A stretch of 64,000 nucleotides of DNA from Xylanibacter rarus. Lineage in GTDB: Bacteria; Bacteroidota; Bacteroidia; Bacteroidales; Bacteroidaceae. The notes under the pieces were generated by a model. That model was not told the DNA's origin and did no database searches. It saw nothing but the letters and a program-made list of their open reading frames with translations. The DNA is taken from assembly GCF_001275135.1 (NCBI RefSeq), contig NZ_LFQU01000003.1, forward strand, positions 110,623-174,622. The letters are read 5' to 3'. Position numbers and translations under genes: made by a program. This document shows positions 1-8,113 of the stretch, piece by piece (the first letter of the stretch is position 1; every line of letters starts with the position of its first letter).

Positions 1-237
1 CACATATTTTTGAGACGTATTTCTGACGTGGAGAATTTGCGGGGCTTGTTTTTTGTCACACCGTGCAGACAGTTGACAAGGGTTTACAACCGTTTACGAC
101 AAGCGACAATAACCGCCCCGATATGCGGAAACAGTCACACTGTGTAGAAAAGCGACAATGGTTGACTTCCGTTCACATCCGTTTACCATTTCAGAGATAT
201 AGGATTGAAGAAATGAACCATTAAACGATAAAACGGT
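1..237. repeat. Left-end repeat array of the mobilizable transposon
   Basis: No gene is visible here. The stretch carries interleaved direct repeats. GTCACACCGTGCAGA at 55-69 recurs as GTCACACTGTGTAGA at 134-148. A 26-bp block at 72-97 recurs at 161-186 with 20 of 26 bases identical; both copies start GTTGAC and end CCGTTTAC. AAGCGACAAT occurs at 101-110 and 150-159. Such arrays near an integrase gene are what arm-type binding sites for tyrosine recombinase and excisionase look like, so I infer a transposon end. The site of strand exchange is not proven and may lie left of position 1. Confidence 0.6.
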
Positions 238-1173
238 ATGAAAGCAACCAGAAAATGCAGTTTTTGCGGCAAGTCCTTTGTAACCCGAAGCGGTATGCAA
301 AGATATTGCAGTGAGGCTTGTCAGGCAGAAGCCAAACGAGCCAGAGTGATGCAGAAGAACAACCTCTTCAAAGTCGCCCAACCCTTGATGGAGATACAGC
401 ATCAGGAGTATCTCACCTTTTCCAAAGCAGCCATCCTCATGGGCTGTTCCCGACAGTACATTTACAAACTTGTAGCCATCGGCAAGCTGAAAGCCTCACG
501 CATCAGCAACCGCATGGCATTCATCCGCAGAGCCGACATCGAGCAGATGTTGGAGGGCAATCCCTATCACCGCATCCTGCCCGGCAACACCTCCACACCA
601 AGGAAATCATCTTCATCTTCCTTACCTGCCAAAAGAGAAAAAAGGGAAAAGGAAAGCGAAGAAGTGTTGGACTTCTATTCGGGCGAGGAGGTGATGTCCC
701 TTTTTAAGGTAAAGCAGTCATGGCTTTACACTTCCGCCAAGCGTAACCATATCCCCATCTGCCGTATCGCAGGAAAGAACTATTACAGCAAGAAGCATAT
801 TGACGAGTTTTTCGGTGTGGCAGTTGATATTAGCGAAATTACCGACTGGCTACTGACCGAGGAGGTGGAGGAACTGTTCGGCATGAAGCCGACCGCACTC
901 CGTGCCTACACCTATCGCCATAAGATACCCACTAAAAGAGAGTACGGGCGTACCTATTACTCCAAATCACATTTGAACGAACTCCGCAGAACTGACCTTG
1001 TGAACGATGAACGCTACTATACCGTTGAGCAGGTGCAGCAAATCTATGGTCTTTCGTCAGCCAACATCTGCCATATCGTCAAGGTGAAGCACATCGAAAA
1101 GATAAAGGTGGGTGTGAAAAACCTGCTTTTGCGCTCAGATGTGGAGCGTGTCATGGCTGAAAGGAACAAATAA
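238..1173 (+). CDS. Zinc-ribbon protein with four excisionase-like HTH modules
   Basis: A 311-residue DNA-binding protein. Residues 7-27 hold a CxxC...CxxxC zinc-ribbon-like motif (CSFCGK, then YCSEAC). Four HTH_17/MerR-like winged helix modules follow, at roughly residues 57-105 (YLTFSKAAILMGCS), 143-190 (FYSGEEVMSLFKVK), 203-250 (WLLTEEVEELFGMK) and 258-308 (YYTVEQVQQIYGLS). A Ser-rich, Lys/Glu-rich linker lies between modules one and two. It is the first gene of the element, between the repeat array and the integrase, so it likely binds the end repeats or controls integration and excision. Tn4555-type elements carry accessory genes named tnpA and tnpC for target choice, but I cannot assign either name from sequence alone. 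Domain calls are from motif reading; the role is inference. Confidence 0.75.
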   Translation: MKATRKCSFCGKSFVTRSGMQRYCSEACQAEAKRARVMQKNNLFKVAQPLMEIQHQEYLTFSKAAILMGCSRQYIYKLVAIGKLKASRISNRMAFIRRADIEQMLEGNPYHRILPGNTSTPRKSSSSSLPAKREKREKESEEVLDFYSGEEVMSLFKVKQSWLYTSAKRNHIPICRIAGKNYYSKKHIDEFFGVAVDISEITDWLLTEEVEELFGMKPTALRAYTYRHKIPTKREYGRTYYSKSHLNELRRTDLVNDERYYTVEQVQQIYGLSSANICHIVKVKHIEKIKVGVKNLLLRSDVERVMAERNK

Positions 1174-1210
1174 CCGTGAAAAATCGGGATTATCGAAAAT
1201 TATTTCAAAA

Positions 1211-1257
1211 TGATGTATCGTGGAGGTATTCACGGATATTTCACGTTGTTCCTTTGC
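1211..1257 (+). promoter_or_regulatory. Shared control element, copy upstream of integrase
   Basis: A 47-bp stretch that recurs almost unchanged at 3660-3706 upstream of the excisionase gene. The best conserved core is TCGTGGAGRTATTCACGGAT, which contains a CGTG...CACG inverted repeat. It ends in TCCTTTGC, which resembles the TTTGC part of a Bacteroidetes -7 promoter box. It probably gives int and xis common control. The match is seen directly; the function is inferred. Confidence 0.6.
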
Positions 1258-1314
1258 CATCGGAAACATGGATACAACTCCAAAATGTATACAACCAATT
1301 AAAACATAATTATT

Positions 1315-2433
1315 ATGAGTAAATGCAAAACAGTTACCTTGCGTAAGCGCAAGATTAAGAACGGGACACAGTATTCACTATGCCTTGACTACTATCCCGG
1401 CTACCGTGACAATGTCACCATGAGAGTGATTACACGTGAAGCCTTAGGAATTTACATCTTCGCCAAACCTGCAAACCAGCAGGAACGGGACTTCAACGCA
1501 CGCATGATGAAGAAAGCGGTCATCCTGCGCAACCAGCGCTACGAAGCCATTTTCAATGAAAACAACGGCTTTTTTGACAAGACCAAGATGAAGGGCGATT
1601 TCCTTGCCTATTTCAAAGGACTGGCTGACCGCAAGAATATCAAGTGGCAGCACGTATACAAGCATTTCCAGCGGTTCGTGAACGGCAAATGCACCTTTGA
1701 GGAGGTGGATGTGGATTTGTGCCGCAAGTTCATGGAATACCTGCTTGATGCACCCCAATCCATCCACACCAACCAAAAGCTGCACATCAACTCCGCAGCA
1801 GGCTATTGGTCAACTTTCCGTGCCGTGCTGCACACCGCCTACCGTGACAGGAAGATAAAGGAGAACCCAAACGGCTTCTTAGACCGCATCGAGTGCATTC
1901 CCACCATCAGGGAGCATTTGAGCCAAGAGGAACTGATACGGCTTGCCGAAACACCCTGTGAGGAGGAGGTCTTGAAAAAAGCTTTTCTTTTCGCCTGTCT
2001 TACGGGACTGAGAAAGAGCGACATCAGACAGCTCACGTGGCAGCAGATACAACCATACACCAACGGCAGGATGTTCGTTACCACCCGTATGCAGAAAACC
2101 AAAGAAATAGTGCATAACCCCATCAGTGATGAAGCCTATGGACTGCTGGGAGAACGGGGCGAGGGACTTATCTTTGAGGATTTCAAGGACAAGATGCTGC
2201 AAGGACCACTCCAACGGTGGCTCACGGCAGCAGGGATAACCAAGAAAATCACCTTTCACTGTACCCGCCACAGCTTCGGAAGCCTGCACGTGGAAATGGG
2301 AACGGACATGGCTGTCATCCAAGCCTATCTCGGACATAAGAACATTACCACCACACAAATCTATTCCAAGATAGCAGCGCAGCAGATGTGTCAGGTGGTG
2401 GACAAGATAACCTTGAAGCGCAAGGAGGCATAA
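1315..2433 (+). CDS. int: Tyrosine recombinase (transposon integrase)
   Basis: A 372-residue site-specific recombinase that would catalyse integration and excision of the element. The N-terminal part (about 1-95) fits an arm-binding domain, 100-195 a SAM-like core-binding domain, and 205-365 the catalytic domain. Catalytic signature residues are visible: Arg in TGLRKSD, His and Arg in HCTRHSFG, His in LGHKN, and the Tyr nucleophile in TTQIYSK. The ATG start at 1315 follows the 47-bp control element. A strong terminator follows immediately. Overall arrangement and neighbours resemble the Tn4555/NBU group of Bacteroides mobilizable elements; target specificity cannot be read off. Confidence 0.92.
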   Translation: MSKCKTVTLRKRKIKNGTQYSLCLDYYPGYRDNVTMRVITREALGIYIFAKPANQQERDFNARMMKKAVILRNQRYEAIFNENNGFFDKTKMKGDFLAYFKGLADRKNIKWQHVYKHFQRFVNGKCTFEEVDVDLCRKFMEYLLDAPQSIHTNQKLHINSAAGYWSTFRAVLHTAYRDRKIKENPNGFLDRIECIPTIREHLSQEELIRLAETPCEEEVLKKAFLFACLTGLRKSDIRQLTWQQIQPYTNGRMFVTTRMQKTKEIVHNPISDEAYGLLGERGEGLIFEDFKDKMLQGPLQRWLTAAGITKKITFHCTRHSFGSLHVEMGTDMAVIQAYLGHKNITTTQIYSKIAAQQMCQVVDKITLKRKEA

Positions 2434-2456
2434 ATGTCTCACATTGACAGGTATTC

Positions 2457-2505
2457 AGAGGGGCGGTTATGGCTACAAGGCTATAATCGCCCCTCTATGT
2501 TTTTG
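2457..2505 (+). terminator. Rho-independent terminator after int
   Basis: Arms AGAGGGGCG and CGCCCCTCT at 2457-2497 flank an imperfect inner stem, followed by a T-rich stretch at 2499-2505. Confidence 0.8.
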
Positions 2506-2633
2506 GCTTGATGCCACCATTTATAAGCCCCTCAGAGTATGAAACAGAGTATGATATGATGACATTTCGTGAAATACATTGAAAAAGACCGTTCTAACCG
2601 CAAATAACGGGCAGTAATTGGGAAAAATAGCAT

Positions 2634-2642
2634 TAACTTTGC
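2634..2642 (+). promoter_or_regulatory. Promoter -7 box (TAACTTTGC)
   Basis: A match to the Bacteroidetes -7 consensus TAnnTTTGC, 38 bp before the ATG at 2681. No good -33 TTTG sits at the usual spacing. Confidence 0.45.
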
Positions 2643-2680
2643 ACAAAATAATACAGGAACATTCAATCTCTCAACGAAAT

Positions 2681-3538
2681 ATGGAATCATCAATCAAGGA
2701 CAAATACATCATCTTGGGCTTTGTCGGCTTCGCCATCGTCCTAATATCTTCCATTGCCACGCTGGTAATAGCGGACAGCTTCAACCAAGACAACTTTGTC
2801 AGGTGGATAGTATTCGTATGCTGTAACCTGTTGGGATGGTTGCTCTATCTCTCCTTTCAGACACTTATCTTTGATACATACGAAATCTACAAAATCAAGT
2901 TCGGCAAGAAAGAAACGATTGCCGAAGCCATAGAGGTGCAGGAAGAACTGTCACAAAATACACTTGAAGAAGCCACATCTGTGCCTGGACCTACATCAGT
3001 CCCTGAGCCTGTACCCGAATCATCCCCGACAAAAGAAGAGACACTTATCCAAACACAACCGATAGAGCTTACTATCGCCCCGGATCTTCACGAAAAGAAC
3101 CGTGCCAATTACGCAAGCAGAGAGCAACGGGAAAAGGAAGAGCGCATCCGCATGGTCATGGAGTATTGCCATTATTACCTGCCTCGCATTGCCGACCAAG
3201 AAACCGTGAACCACATCTGTACTGAGGTGGACAAATGGATGAATCTTAACACTTATACCCCGAAGCCCATACAAAGACCGTTTACCAAAGACATCAACAA
3301 CATTCCACTCCGTCACTTCGTATGGAATATCTCTGAGCGTTTCCTGTACAAGAGATACTACAATGGGGATAACCGTGCCAAGTTCATCAAAGCCCTTTTC
3401 CCGAAATCGTTTGCTGATACAGACTTATCAACCATCAAGAATTTCAAGGTAGAGCCGTTAAAGACGGAAATTCCCATTGATGAACCCGAAAACGGCAAAC
3501 TTGATTTCCACTATCCCGAGGATTATGTGCGGAATTAG
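2681..3538 (+). CDS. Unknown membrane-anchored protein of the transposon
   Basis: A 285-residue protein from the ATG at 2681; the upstream TTG at 2618 falls before the -7 box and is unlikely. Two hydrophobic segments (about residues 10-31 and 40-60) suggest a membrane hairpin. A Pro/Glu/Ser-rich linker follows at about 90-130, then a hydrophilic C-terminal domain with no motif I recognise. It has its own promoter box and lies between int and xis, a place held by accessory genes in Tn4555-like elements. The function is unknown; a role in transposition or in host interaction is equally possible. Confidence 0.6.
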   Translation: MESSIKDKYIILGFVGFAIVLISSIATLVIADSFNQDNFVRWIVFVCCNLLGWLLYLSFQTLIFDTYEIYKIKFGKKETIAEAIEVQEELSQNTLEEATSVPGPTSVPEPVPESSPTKEETLIQTQPIELTIAPDLHEKNRANYASREQREKEERIRMVMEYCHYYLPRIADQETVNHICTEVDKWMNLNTYTPKPIQRPFTKDINNIPLRHFVWNISERFLYKRYYNGDNRAKFIKALFPKSFADTDLSTIKNFKVEPLKTEIPIDEPENGKLDFHYPEDYVRN

Positions 3539-3659
3539 GATAATCACGACACCAACGACAACCATCCGGTAACTCATAACCGCCTGTTTTACATCGTTTC
3601 CCGAGTAATTTTACCCGTCATTTATGGCTGGGCTTAATTATTCGGGAATTATTTTGCAA

Positions 3660-3706
3660 TGACGTGTCGTGGAGATATTCACGGATATATCATTTCAGTC
3701 CTTTGC
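3660..3706 (+). promoter_or_regulatory. Shared control element, copy upstream of xis
   Basis: The second copy of the 47-bp element at 1211-1257. The first 33 bases differ at only a few positions (TGAYGTRTCGTGGAGRTATT, then CACGGATATWTCA), and TCCTTTGC is kept at the end. It lies 32 bp before the excisionase ATG. Confidence 0.6.
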
Positions 3707-3737
3707 GCCAAGTCTTACAAAAGAGACGAGTACGCGA

Positions 3738-4112
3738 ATGGAAAAATCAATTCTTACCTTCAACGACCTCCCCGAGGTTGTCGCTCAGCTTCGAGACGAA
3801 GTGATGAGCCTGAAAAGCCTGCTCGCCGAGCAGCGCAGTGTGAACAATGCCAAAACGGTGGACACCCACGTGCCCATGTCTGTGGACGAGGCAGCAGAGT
3901 ATTTAGGTATCCCTAAGGGTACGCTCTACATGAAACTGTCAGAAGGGACAATCCCTGCCACCAAGCCCGGCAAACGCTATTGCCTTTACCGTGACGAACT
4001 GGACAAGTGGCTGGAAACCGCCCGAAAGAATCCCATACCGTTGTCAGACGAGGAACTGAACAAGTCCTTATCCTCTTCCCACCGTCGCAAGCCCAACCCA
4101 CGTAACTGGTGA
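3738..4112 (+). CDS. xis: Excisionase-like helix-turn-helix protein
   Basis: A 124-residue protein from the ATG at 3738 (MEKSILTF). An upstream ATG at 3669 lies inside the repeated control element, so I reject it. Residues 1-35 form a likely short coiled coil; residues 47-100 hold a winged HTH_17/excisionase module (VPMSVDEAAEYLGIPKGTLY ... KPGKRYCLYRDELDKWL). The C-terminus is basic. It probably bends DNA at the element ends to help the integrase excise the transposon. It overlaps the start of the next gene by a few bases, indicating translational coupling with the mobilization genes downstream. Confidence 0.8.
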   Translation: MEKSILTFNDLPEVVAQLRDEVMSLKSLLAEQRSVNNAKTVDTHVPMSVDEAAEYLGIPKGTLYMKLSEGTIPATKPGKRYCLYRDELDKWLETARKNPIPLSDEELNKSLSSSHRRKPNPRNW

Positions 4113-5215
4113 ATGATATGGAAGAGGATAAGAACTATATCAACCTGATACGTGGCGACCTCACAAAAGCATCCCAAGCGCATAACGGTATGCCCGACAG
4201 TGTAGGCATGATGAATATCAAGACGGCAAACCAAACCATTCTTGAAGCATCGTTATTGCCTACGCCCCGTGCGCTGTGGGACAGCTTTTGGTACGAGGGG
4301 GAACTCTCCTGCTTGTTTGCCGATTCCAACGTGGGCAAGTCCATCCTTGCCGTGCAGATAGCCGACCGCATCGCCCGAACCGACAATGTGCTGTATCTGG
4401 ACTTTGAACTGTCCGAAAAGCAGTTCCAGCTCCGCTATACCAACGAGCATGGAGAGCTCTACACCTTTCCCGACAAAATCTATCGGGTGTCTATTGACTG
4501 CAACCAGCTTTTGGATGCCAACTTTGAGGAAGCTATCATAGGCGGCATTGAACAGATGGCTGTGCAGACCGACTGCAAGATTTTCATCATTGACAATCTT
4601 ACCTACCTGTGTTGCGCCATGGAGAAAGGCGATGCCGCAGGACGGCTGATGATTCAGCTGAACAATCTCAAAAAGAGATATGCGCTCTCTATCCTTGTCC
4701 TGGCACATACGCCCAAACGCTCTTTGGATTGTCCCATCACATCCAACGACCTTGCCGGAAGCAAACGGCTCTACAATTTCTTTGACAGCGTGTTCACCAT
4801 TGGAAAAAGTGCCCAAGACGGAGGGCTTCGCTATGTGAAGCAGCTTAAAGTGCGCTATGGCACGTTCTCTCATGATGCGGATAATGTAATCGTTTACGAG
4901 ATTGACAAGGTGGATGCTTTCTTGCAGTTCGTGTTCAGGGGCTATTCCACGGAAAAGGAACACTTGAAAAAATTGGGCGACAATGAATCAAGCCAAAGGG
5001 ATTGCCAAATTCTGCAACTCTCCCAATCGGGCAAGTCCGTCAGGGAGATAGCCTCACAGGTGAATTGTGGCAAGTCCACCGTAAACCGTATCATCCAGCG
5101 CAGCAAAGAGAGTAAAAACGCAGGTGTCCCAAGTGTCCCACTGTCCCAACCCTTAGAGTGTGGGACAATGGGACAGGATGGGACAGCCGACAATCAACCA
5201 TCAAAAACGGACTAA
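4109..5215 (+). CDS. RepA-like AAA_25 ATPase/helicase with C-terminal HTH
   Basis: Read from GTG at 4109 (368 residues); an ATG at 4118 is an alternative, and both overlap or touch the xis stop. The Walker A-like loop is ADSNVGKSILA near residue 72, and a Walker B-like strand is KIFIIDNLTYL near 158. The core matches AAA_25 (RecA-fold) proteins of plasmids and mobilizable elements related to RepA helicase. The C-terminal part (about 285-330) has a resolvase-like HTH (SGKSVREIASQVNCGKSTVN), and the tail is Ser/Gly-rich and disordered. It probably unwinds or handles element DNA after excision, together with the primase-like product of the next gene, which starts 3 bp later. Confidence 0.8.
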   Translation: MNDMEEDKNYINLIRGDLTKASQAHNGMPDSVGMMNIKTANQTILEASLLPTPRALWDSFWYEGELSCLFADSNVGKSILAVQIADRIARTDNVLYLDFELSEKQFQLRYTNEHGELYTFPDKIYRVSIDCNQLLDANFEEAIIGGIEQMAVQTDCKIFIIDNLTYLCCAMEKGDAAGRLMIQLNNLKKRYALSILVLAHTPKRSLDCPITSNDLAGSKRLYNFFDSVFTIGKSAQDGGLRYVKQLKVRYGTFSHDADNVIVYEIDKVDAFLQFVFRGYSTEKEHLKKLGDNESSQRDCQILQLSQSGKSVREIASQVNCGKSTVNRIIQRSKESKNAGVPSVPLSQPLECGTMGQDGTADNQPSKTD

Positions 5216-5218
5216 GCT

Positions 5219-6334
5219 ATGGGCAATTATTCATTACAGAAGTATAAAGGAACGGCAACACGGCATACCTGCCCCAAATGCGGAGACAGGCATTCTTTCG
5301 TCTATTACGTGGACGAAAATAATGTGCCGTTGCATCCATCGGTCGGCAGATGTAACCACGAAAGCGGTTGTGGGTATCACTACACTCCGAAAGAGTATTT
5401 TCAAGAGCATCCTGAACACAGAACTACCAATGATTTCTCTTTTGACAGGCAAAGAGCAGAGCAGAAGAAAGTGAAGCAGCAAAGTAAGCCGACAGCCATC
5501 GGCTATATTCCCCCTCACTATGTGGAGAAGTCGCAAAGCGAGCGTAGCAATTTCTTCCGTTTCCTCTTCACACTCCTTACTTCCTACTATGGCGACAAGG
5601 CGAAAGAGGTGTTGAAGCGGTTGTTGGAGGAATACCGTTTGGGGGCTACCCGTGACGGCTCTGTTATCTTTTGGCAGATAGACAGGACGGGCAAGGTACG
5701 CACGGGAAAGGTGATGCAGTACAATCCCGAAGACGGACACCGTATCAAGGGAGGACAGACATCGGCAGTGAACTGGATACACAGCATATTGAAAAAGCAG
5801 CGTGTGTTGGCAGAGGATTGGCAACTATCCCAATGCCTTTTCGGGGAACACTTGTTGAAAACGCATCCCGACAAGGTGGTGGTCTTGGTGGAATCCGAGA
5901 AGAGTGCCGTTATCGGTTCTGCTATCTTCCCCGATTATGTATGGCTGGCTACGGGTGGTAAGAGTCAGATGAGAGAAGAGAAACTCCGTGTACTGTCAGG
6001 GCGAACCGTGCTTCTCTTTCCCGATGCCGATGCTTATGCCGAGTGGAAACAGCGAGCCGAGAGCATGTACTTTTGTAAGGTGGTGGTTTCGGACATCATC
6101 GAAAGGAATGCCACCCCGAAACAAAAAGAAGCCCATATCGACATAGCCGATTGGATTATCTTTCAGATACGGGAGGGCAAGGTGATGAGTACAGCCAACC
6201 ACTTGGTCGAGGCTGAGAGAATCCTCCAGCGGATGATAGAGAAGAATCCCGTCCTGCAAAAACTGATAGACGATTTAGACCTTGTGCTGGTCGGTGCATC
6301 TCCAATCGGCAACGATGATGAAAAACCTCCCTGA
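5219..6334 (+). CDS. Zinc-finger/Toprim primase-like protein (DUF6371 type)
   Basis: A 371-residue protein. The N-terminus has a CHC2-like zinc finger (HTCPKCGDRHSF near residue 16, then RCNHESGCGYH near 48). The central region matches the DUF6371 family, and the region around 215-310 is Toprim-like, with VVLVESEKSAVI supplying the acidic residue and LLFPDADAY the DxD. This is the domain layout of plasmid and phage primases. With the RepA-like ATPase just upstream it forms a likely replication or rescue pair for the circular transfer intermediate. The gene ends just before the hairpin-rich mobilization region. Confidence 0.75.
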   Translation: MGNYSLQKYKGTATRHTCPKCGDRHSFVYYVDENNVPLHPSVGRCNHESGCGYHYTPKEYFQEHPEHRTTNDFSFDRQRAEQKKVKQQSKPTAIGYIPPHYVEKSQSERSNFFRFLFTLLTSYYGDKAKEVLKRLLEEYRLGATRDGSVIFWQIDRTGKVRTGKVMQYNPEDGHRIKGGQTSAVNWIHSILKKQRVLAEDWQLSQCLFGEHLLKTHPDKVVVLVESEKSAVIGSAIFPDYVWLATGGKSQMREEKLRVLSGRTVLLFPDADAYAEWKQRAESMYFCKVVVSDIIERNATPKQKEAHIDIADWIIFQIREGKVMSTANHLVEAERILQRMIEKNPVLQKLIDDLDLVLVGASPIGNDDEKPP

Positions 6335-6371
6335 CGGAGGAGAGCGGAAGCCGTAGGCTGGAGTTTGCAGA

Positions 6372-6560
6372 CAATGGCTTGCCATTGATATAGCCCACTA
6401 TAACTACACGCTCCGCTTACGTAGTTGTGGGCTCTCCCGAGGGGATTAGGGTTTTACCCTAATGACCCACTCAGGGCGTTTCTCCCCTGAGAACCCAGAG
6501 CAAAGAGTGACCCTCTCTTTGCAATCTCCGCTTATGGGTTGCACCCCTAAGAACCCCATG
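6372..6560. other. Putative origin of transfer (oriT), hairpin cluster
   Basis: Six inverted repeats follow each other just upstream of the relaxase gene. They are CAATGGC/GCCATTG at 6372-6387; GCCCAC...AACTAC/GTAGTTGTGGGC at 6393-6432 (three-base bulge); ATTAGGGT/ACCCTAAT at 6445-6463; CTCAGGG/CCCTGAG at 6470-6491; GCAAAGAG/CTCTTTGC at 6500-6522; and ATGGGTT/AACC(C)CAT at 6534-6559. Density of hairpins, lack of a gene and position in front of mob fit an oriT. The nick site is not identified. Confidence 0.65.
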
Positions 6561-6617
6561 CGTTTACGGACAGCGGAAAAGCAAACAATAAAGTACAAAC
6601 CCAAAAAACAAGTATCT

Positions 6618-8021
6618 ATGGCAACAAAATCAAGCATACATATCAAGCCCTGCAATATCGCATCGAGTGAGGCTCACAACAGGAGGACTGCCGAATACAT
6701 GCGCCACATCGGAGAGTCCAGAACCTATGTGGTTCCAGAACTCTCCACCGATAATGAGCAGTGGATAAATCCCGACTTCGGCAGTCCGGATTTGCGGATG
6801 CATTATGACAATATCAGACAGATGGTAAAGGAAAAGACCGGACGTGCCATGCAGGAAAAGGAGCGTGAACGCAAAGGCAAGAACGGTAAAATAGTCAAGA
6901 TTGCGGGATGCTCCCCCATACGTGAAGGAGTGCTGCTTGTCAGGTCGGACACCACACTGGCAGACGTGCGTAAATTCGGTGAGGAGTGTCAAAGACGCTG
7001 GGGAATCACACCGCTGCAAATCTTCCTGCACAAGGATGAAGGGCATTGGCTGAACGGTCAGCCGGAAGCGGAAGACAGGGAAAGCTTCAAAGTCGGGGAC
7101 AGATGGTTCAAGCCGAACTATCATGCCCATATCGTTTTCGACTGGATGAACCACGAAACAGGAAAGAGCCGAAAGCTCAATGACGATGACATGATGCAGA
7201 TGCAGACCCTTGCATCCGACATCCTGCTGATGGAACGCGGGCAGTCAAAGGCTGTCACTGGTAAGGAGCATCTGGAACGGAACGACTTTATCATTGAGAA
7301 GCAGAAAGCTGAACTGCAACGCATGGATGCAGCCAAACGGCACAAAGAAGAACAGATAAATCTTGCCGAGCAGGAACTGAAACAGGTGAAATCAGAAATA
7401 CGCACTGACAAGTTAAAGAAGACAGCCACCACGGCAGCGACAGCCATAACTAGTGGAGTTGCTTCTCTTTTCGGGAGTGGAAAACTGAAAGAACTGGAAC
7501 GTGCCAACGAAAAACTGCAAGACGAGGTTTCAAAACGGAACACCAATATTGAAAAATTGCAGAGCCAAGTACAGCAGATGCAGAAACAGCATGATACGCA
7601 AATCCACAATCTCAGAGAAATGCACAGGCAGGAACTTGACATGAAAGAAAAAGAACTGTCACGGCTCGCCAGAATCATAGACAAGGCTTTCAGGTGGTTT
7701 CCGATGTTCAGGGAAATGCTGCGCATGGAAAAGTTTTGTGCCATGCTGGGATTCTCTAAAGAAATGACTGAAAGTCTTATAGTCAAAAAAGAAGCCCTGA
7801 AATGTAGCGGTAAAATCTATTCCGAGCAACACAGGCGGAACTTTGATATAAAGGATGATATTTTAAGGGTGGAAAATGACCCTGACGATGAAAGCAGGCT
7901 GAACCTGACAATAAACAGGAAGCCGATTGCCGACTGGTTCAGGGAGCAATGGCACAGGCTTAGATATGGAGCAAGAGTGCCGCAACAGGAAGAAAGAAAA
8001 AGTAGAGGATTCAAATTATAA
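6618..8021 (+). CDS. mobA: MobV-type relaxase (plasmid recombination/mobilization protein)
   Basis: A 467-residue protein from the ATG at 6618 (MATKSSIHIKP). Upstream in-frame codons run through the oriT hairpins, so the longer form is rejected. The N-terminal 210 residues match Pre/Mob relaxases: an N-terminal SSIHIKPCN strand, RxxxHN-like region (SSEAHNRRTAEY), and the metal-binding histidine motif NYHAHIVFDW. Residues about 220-390 form a long coiled coil. It would nick oriT and lead the transferred strand, using a helper element's mating apparatus, since none is encoded here. In Tn4555 the corresponding gene is called mobA; the symbol is used by analogy. Confidence 0.88.
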   Translation: MATKSSIHIKPCNIASSEAHNRRTAEYMRHIGESRTYVVPELSTDNEQWINPDFGSPDLRMHYDNIRQMVKEKTGRAMQEKERERKGKNGKIVKIAGCSPIREGVLLVRSDTTLADVRKFGEECQRRWGITPLQIFLHKDEGHWLNGQPEAEDRESFKVGDRWFKPNYHAHIVFDWMNHETGKSRKLNDDDMMQMQTLASDILLMERGQSKAVTGKEHLERNDFIIEKQKAELQRMDAAKRHKEEQINLAEQELKQVKSEIRTDKLKKTATTAATAITSGVASLFGSGKLKELERANEKLQDEVSKRNTNIEKLQSQVQQMQKQHDTQIHNLREMHRQELDMKEKELSRLARIIDKAFRWFPMFREMLRMEKFCAMLGFSKEMTESLIVKKEALKCSGKIYSEQHRRNFDIKDDILRVENDPDDESRLNLTINRKPIADWFREQWHRLRYGARVPQQEERKSRGFKL

Positions 8022-8040
8022 TAGAAGCAATTTGATTAGT

Positions 8041-8082
8041 AATCTAAAAGCACTCCGATAACGATTAGAGTGCTTTTAGATT
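8041..8082. terminator. Bidirectional terminator between mobA and cfxA
   Basis: A perfect 15-bp stem, AATCTAAAAGCACTC (8041-8055) with GAGTGCTTTTAGATT (8068-8082) and a 12-nt loop, between converging genes. T-rich DNA follows on the plus side. Confidence 0.85.
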
Positions 8083-8113
8083 GTTTATCATTAATTATCA
8101 AAGCAAGTGCAGT

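Noticed and set aside
3669-3737. A 23-codon N-terminal extension of the excisionase
   Set aside because: It lies inside the repeated control element shared with the int upstream region, and the ATG at 3738 gives the normal N-terminus.
6462-6617. A 52-codon extension of the relaxase
   Set aside because: It would translate through the oriT-like hairpins and has no relaxase similarity.
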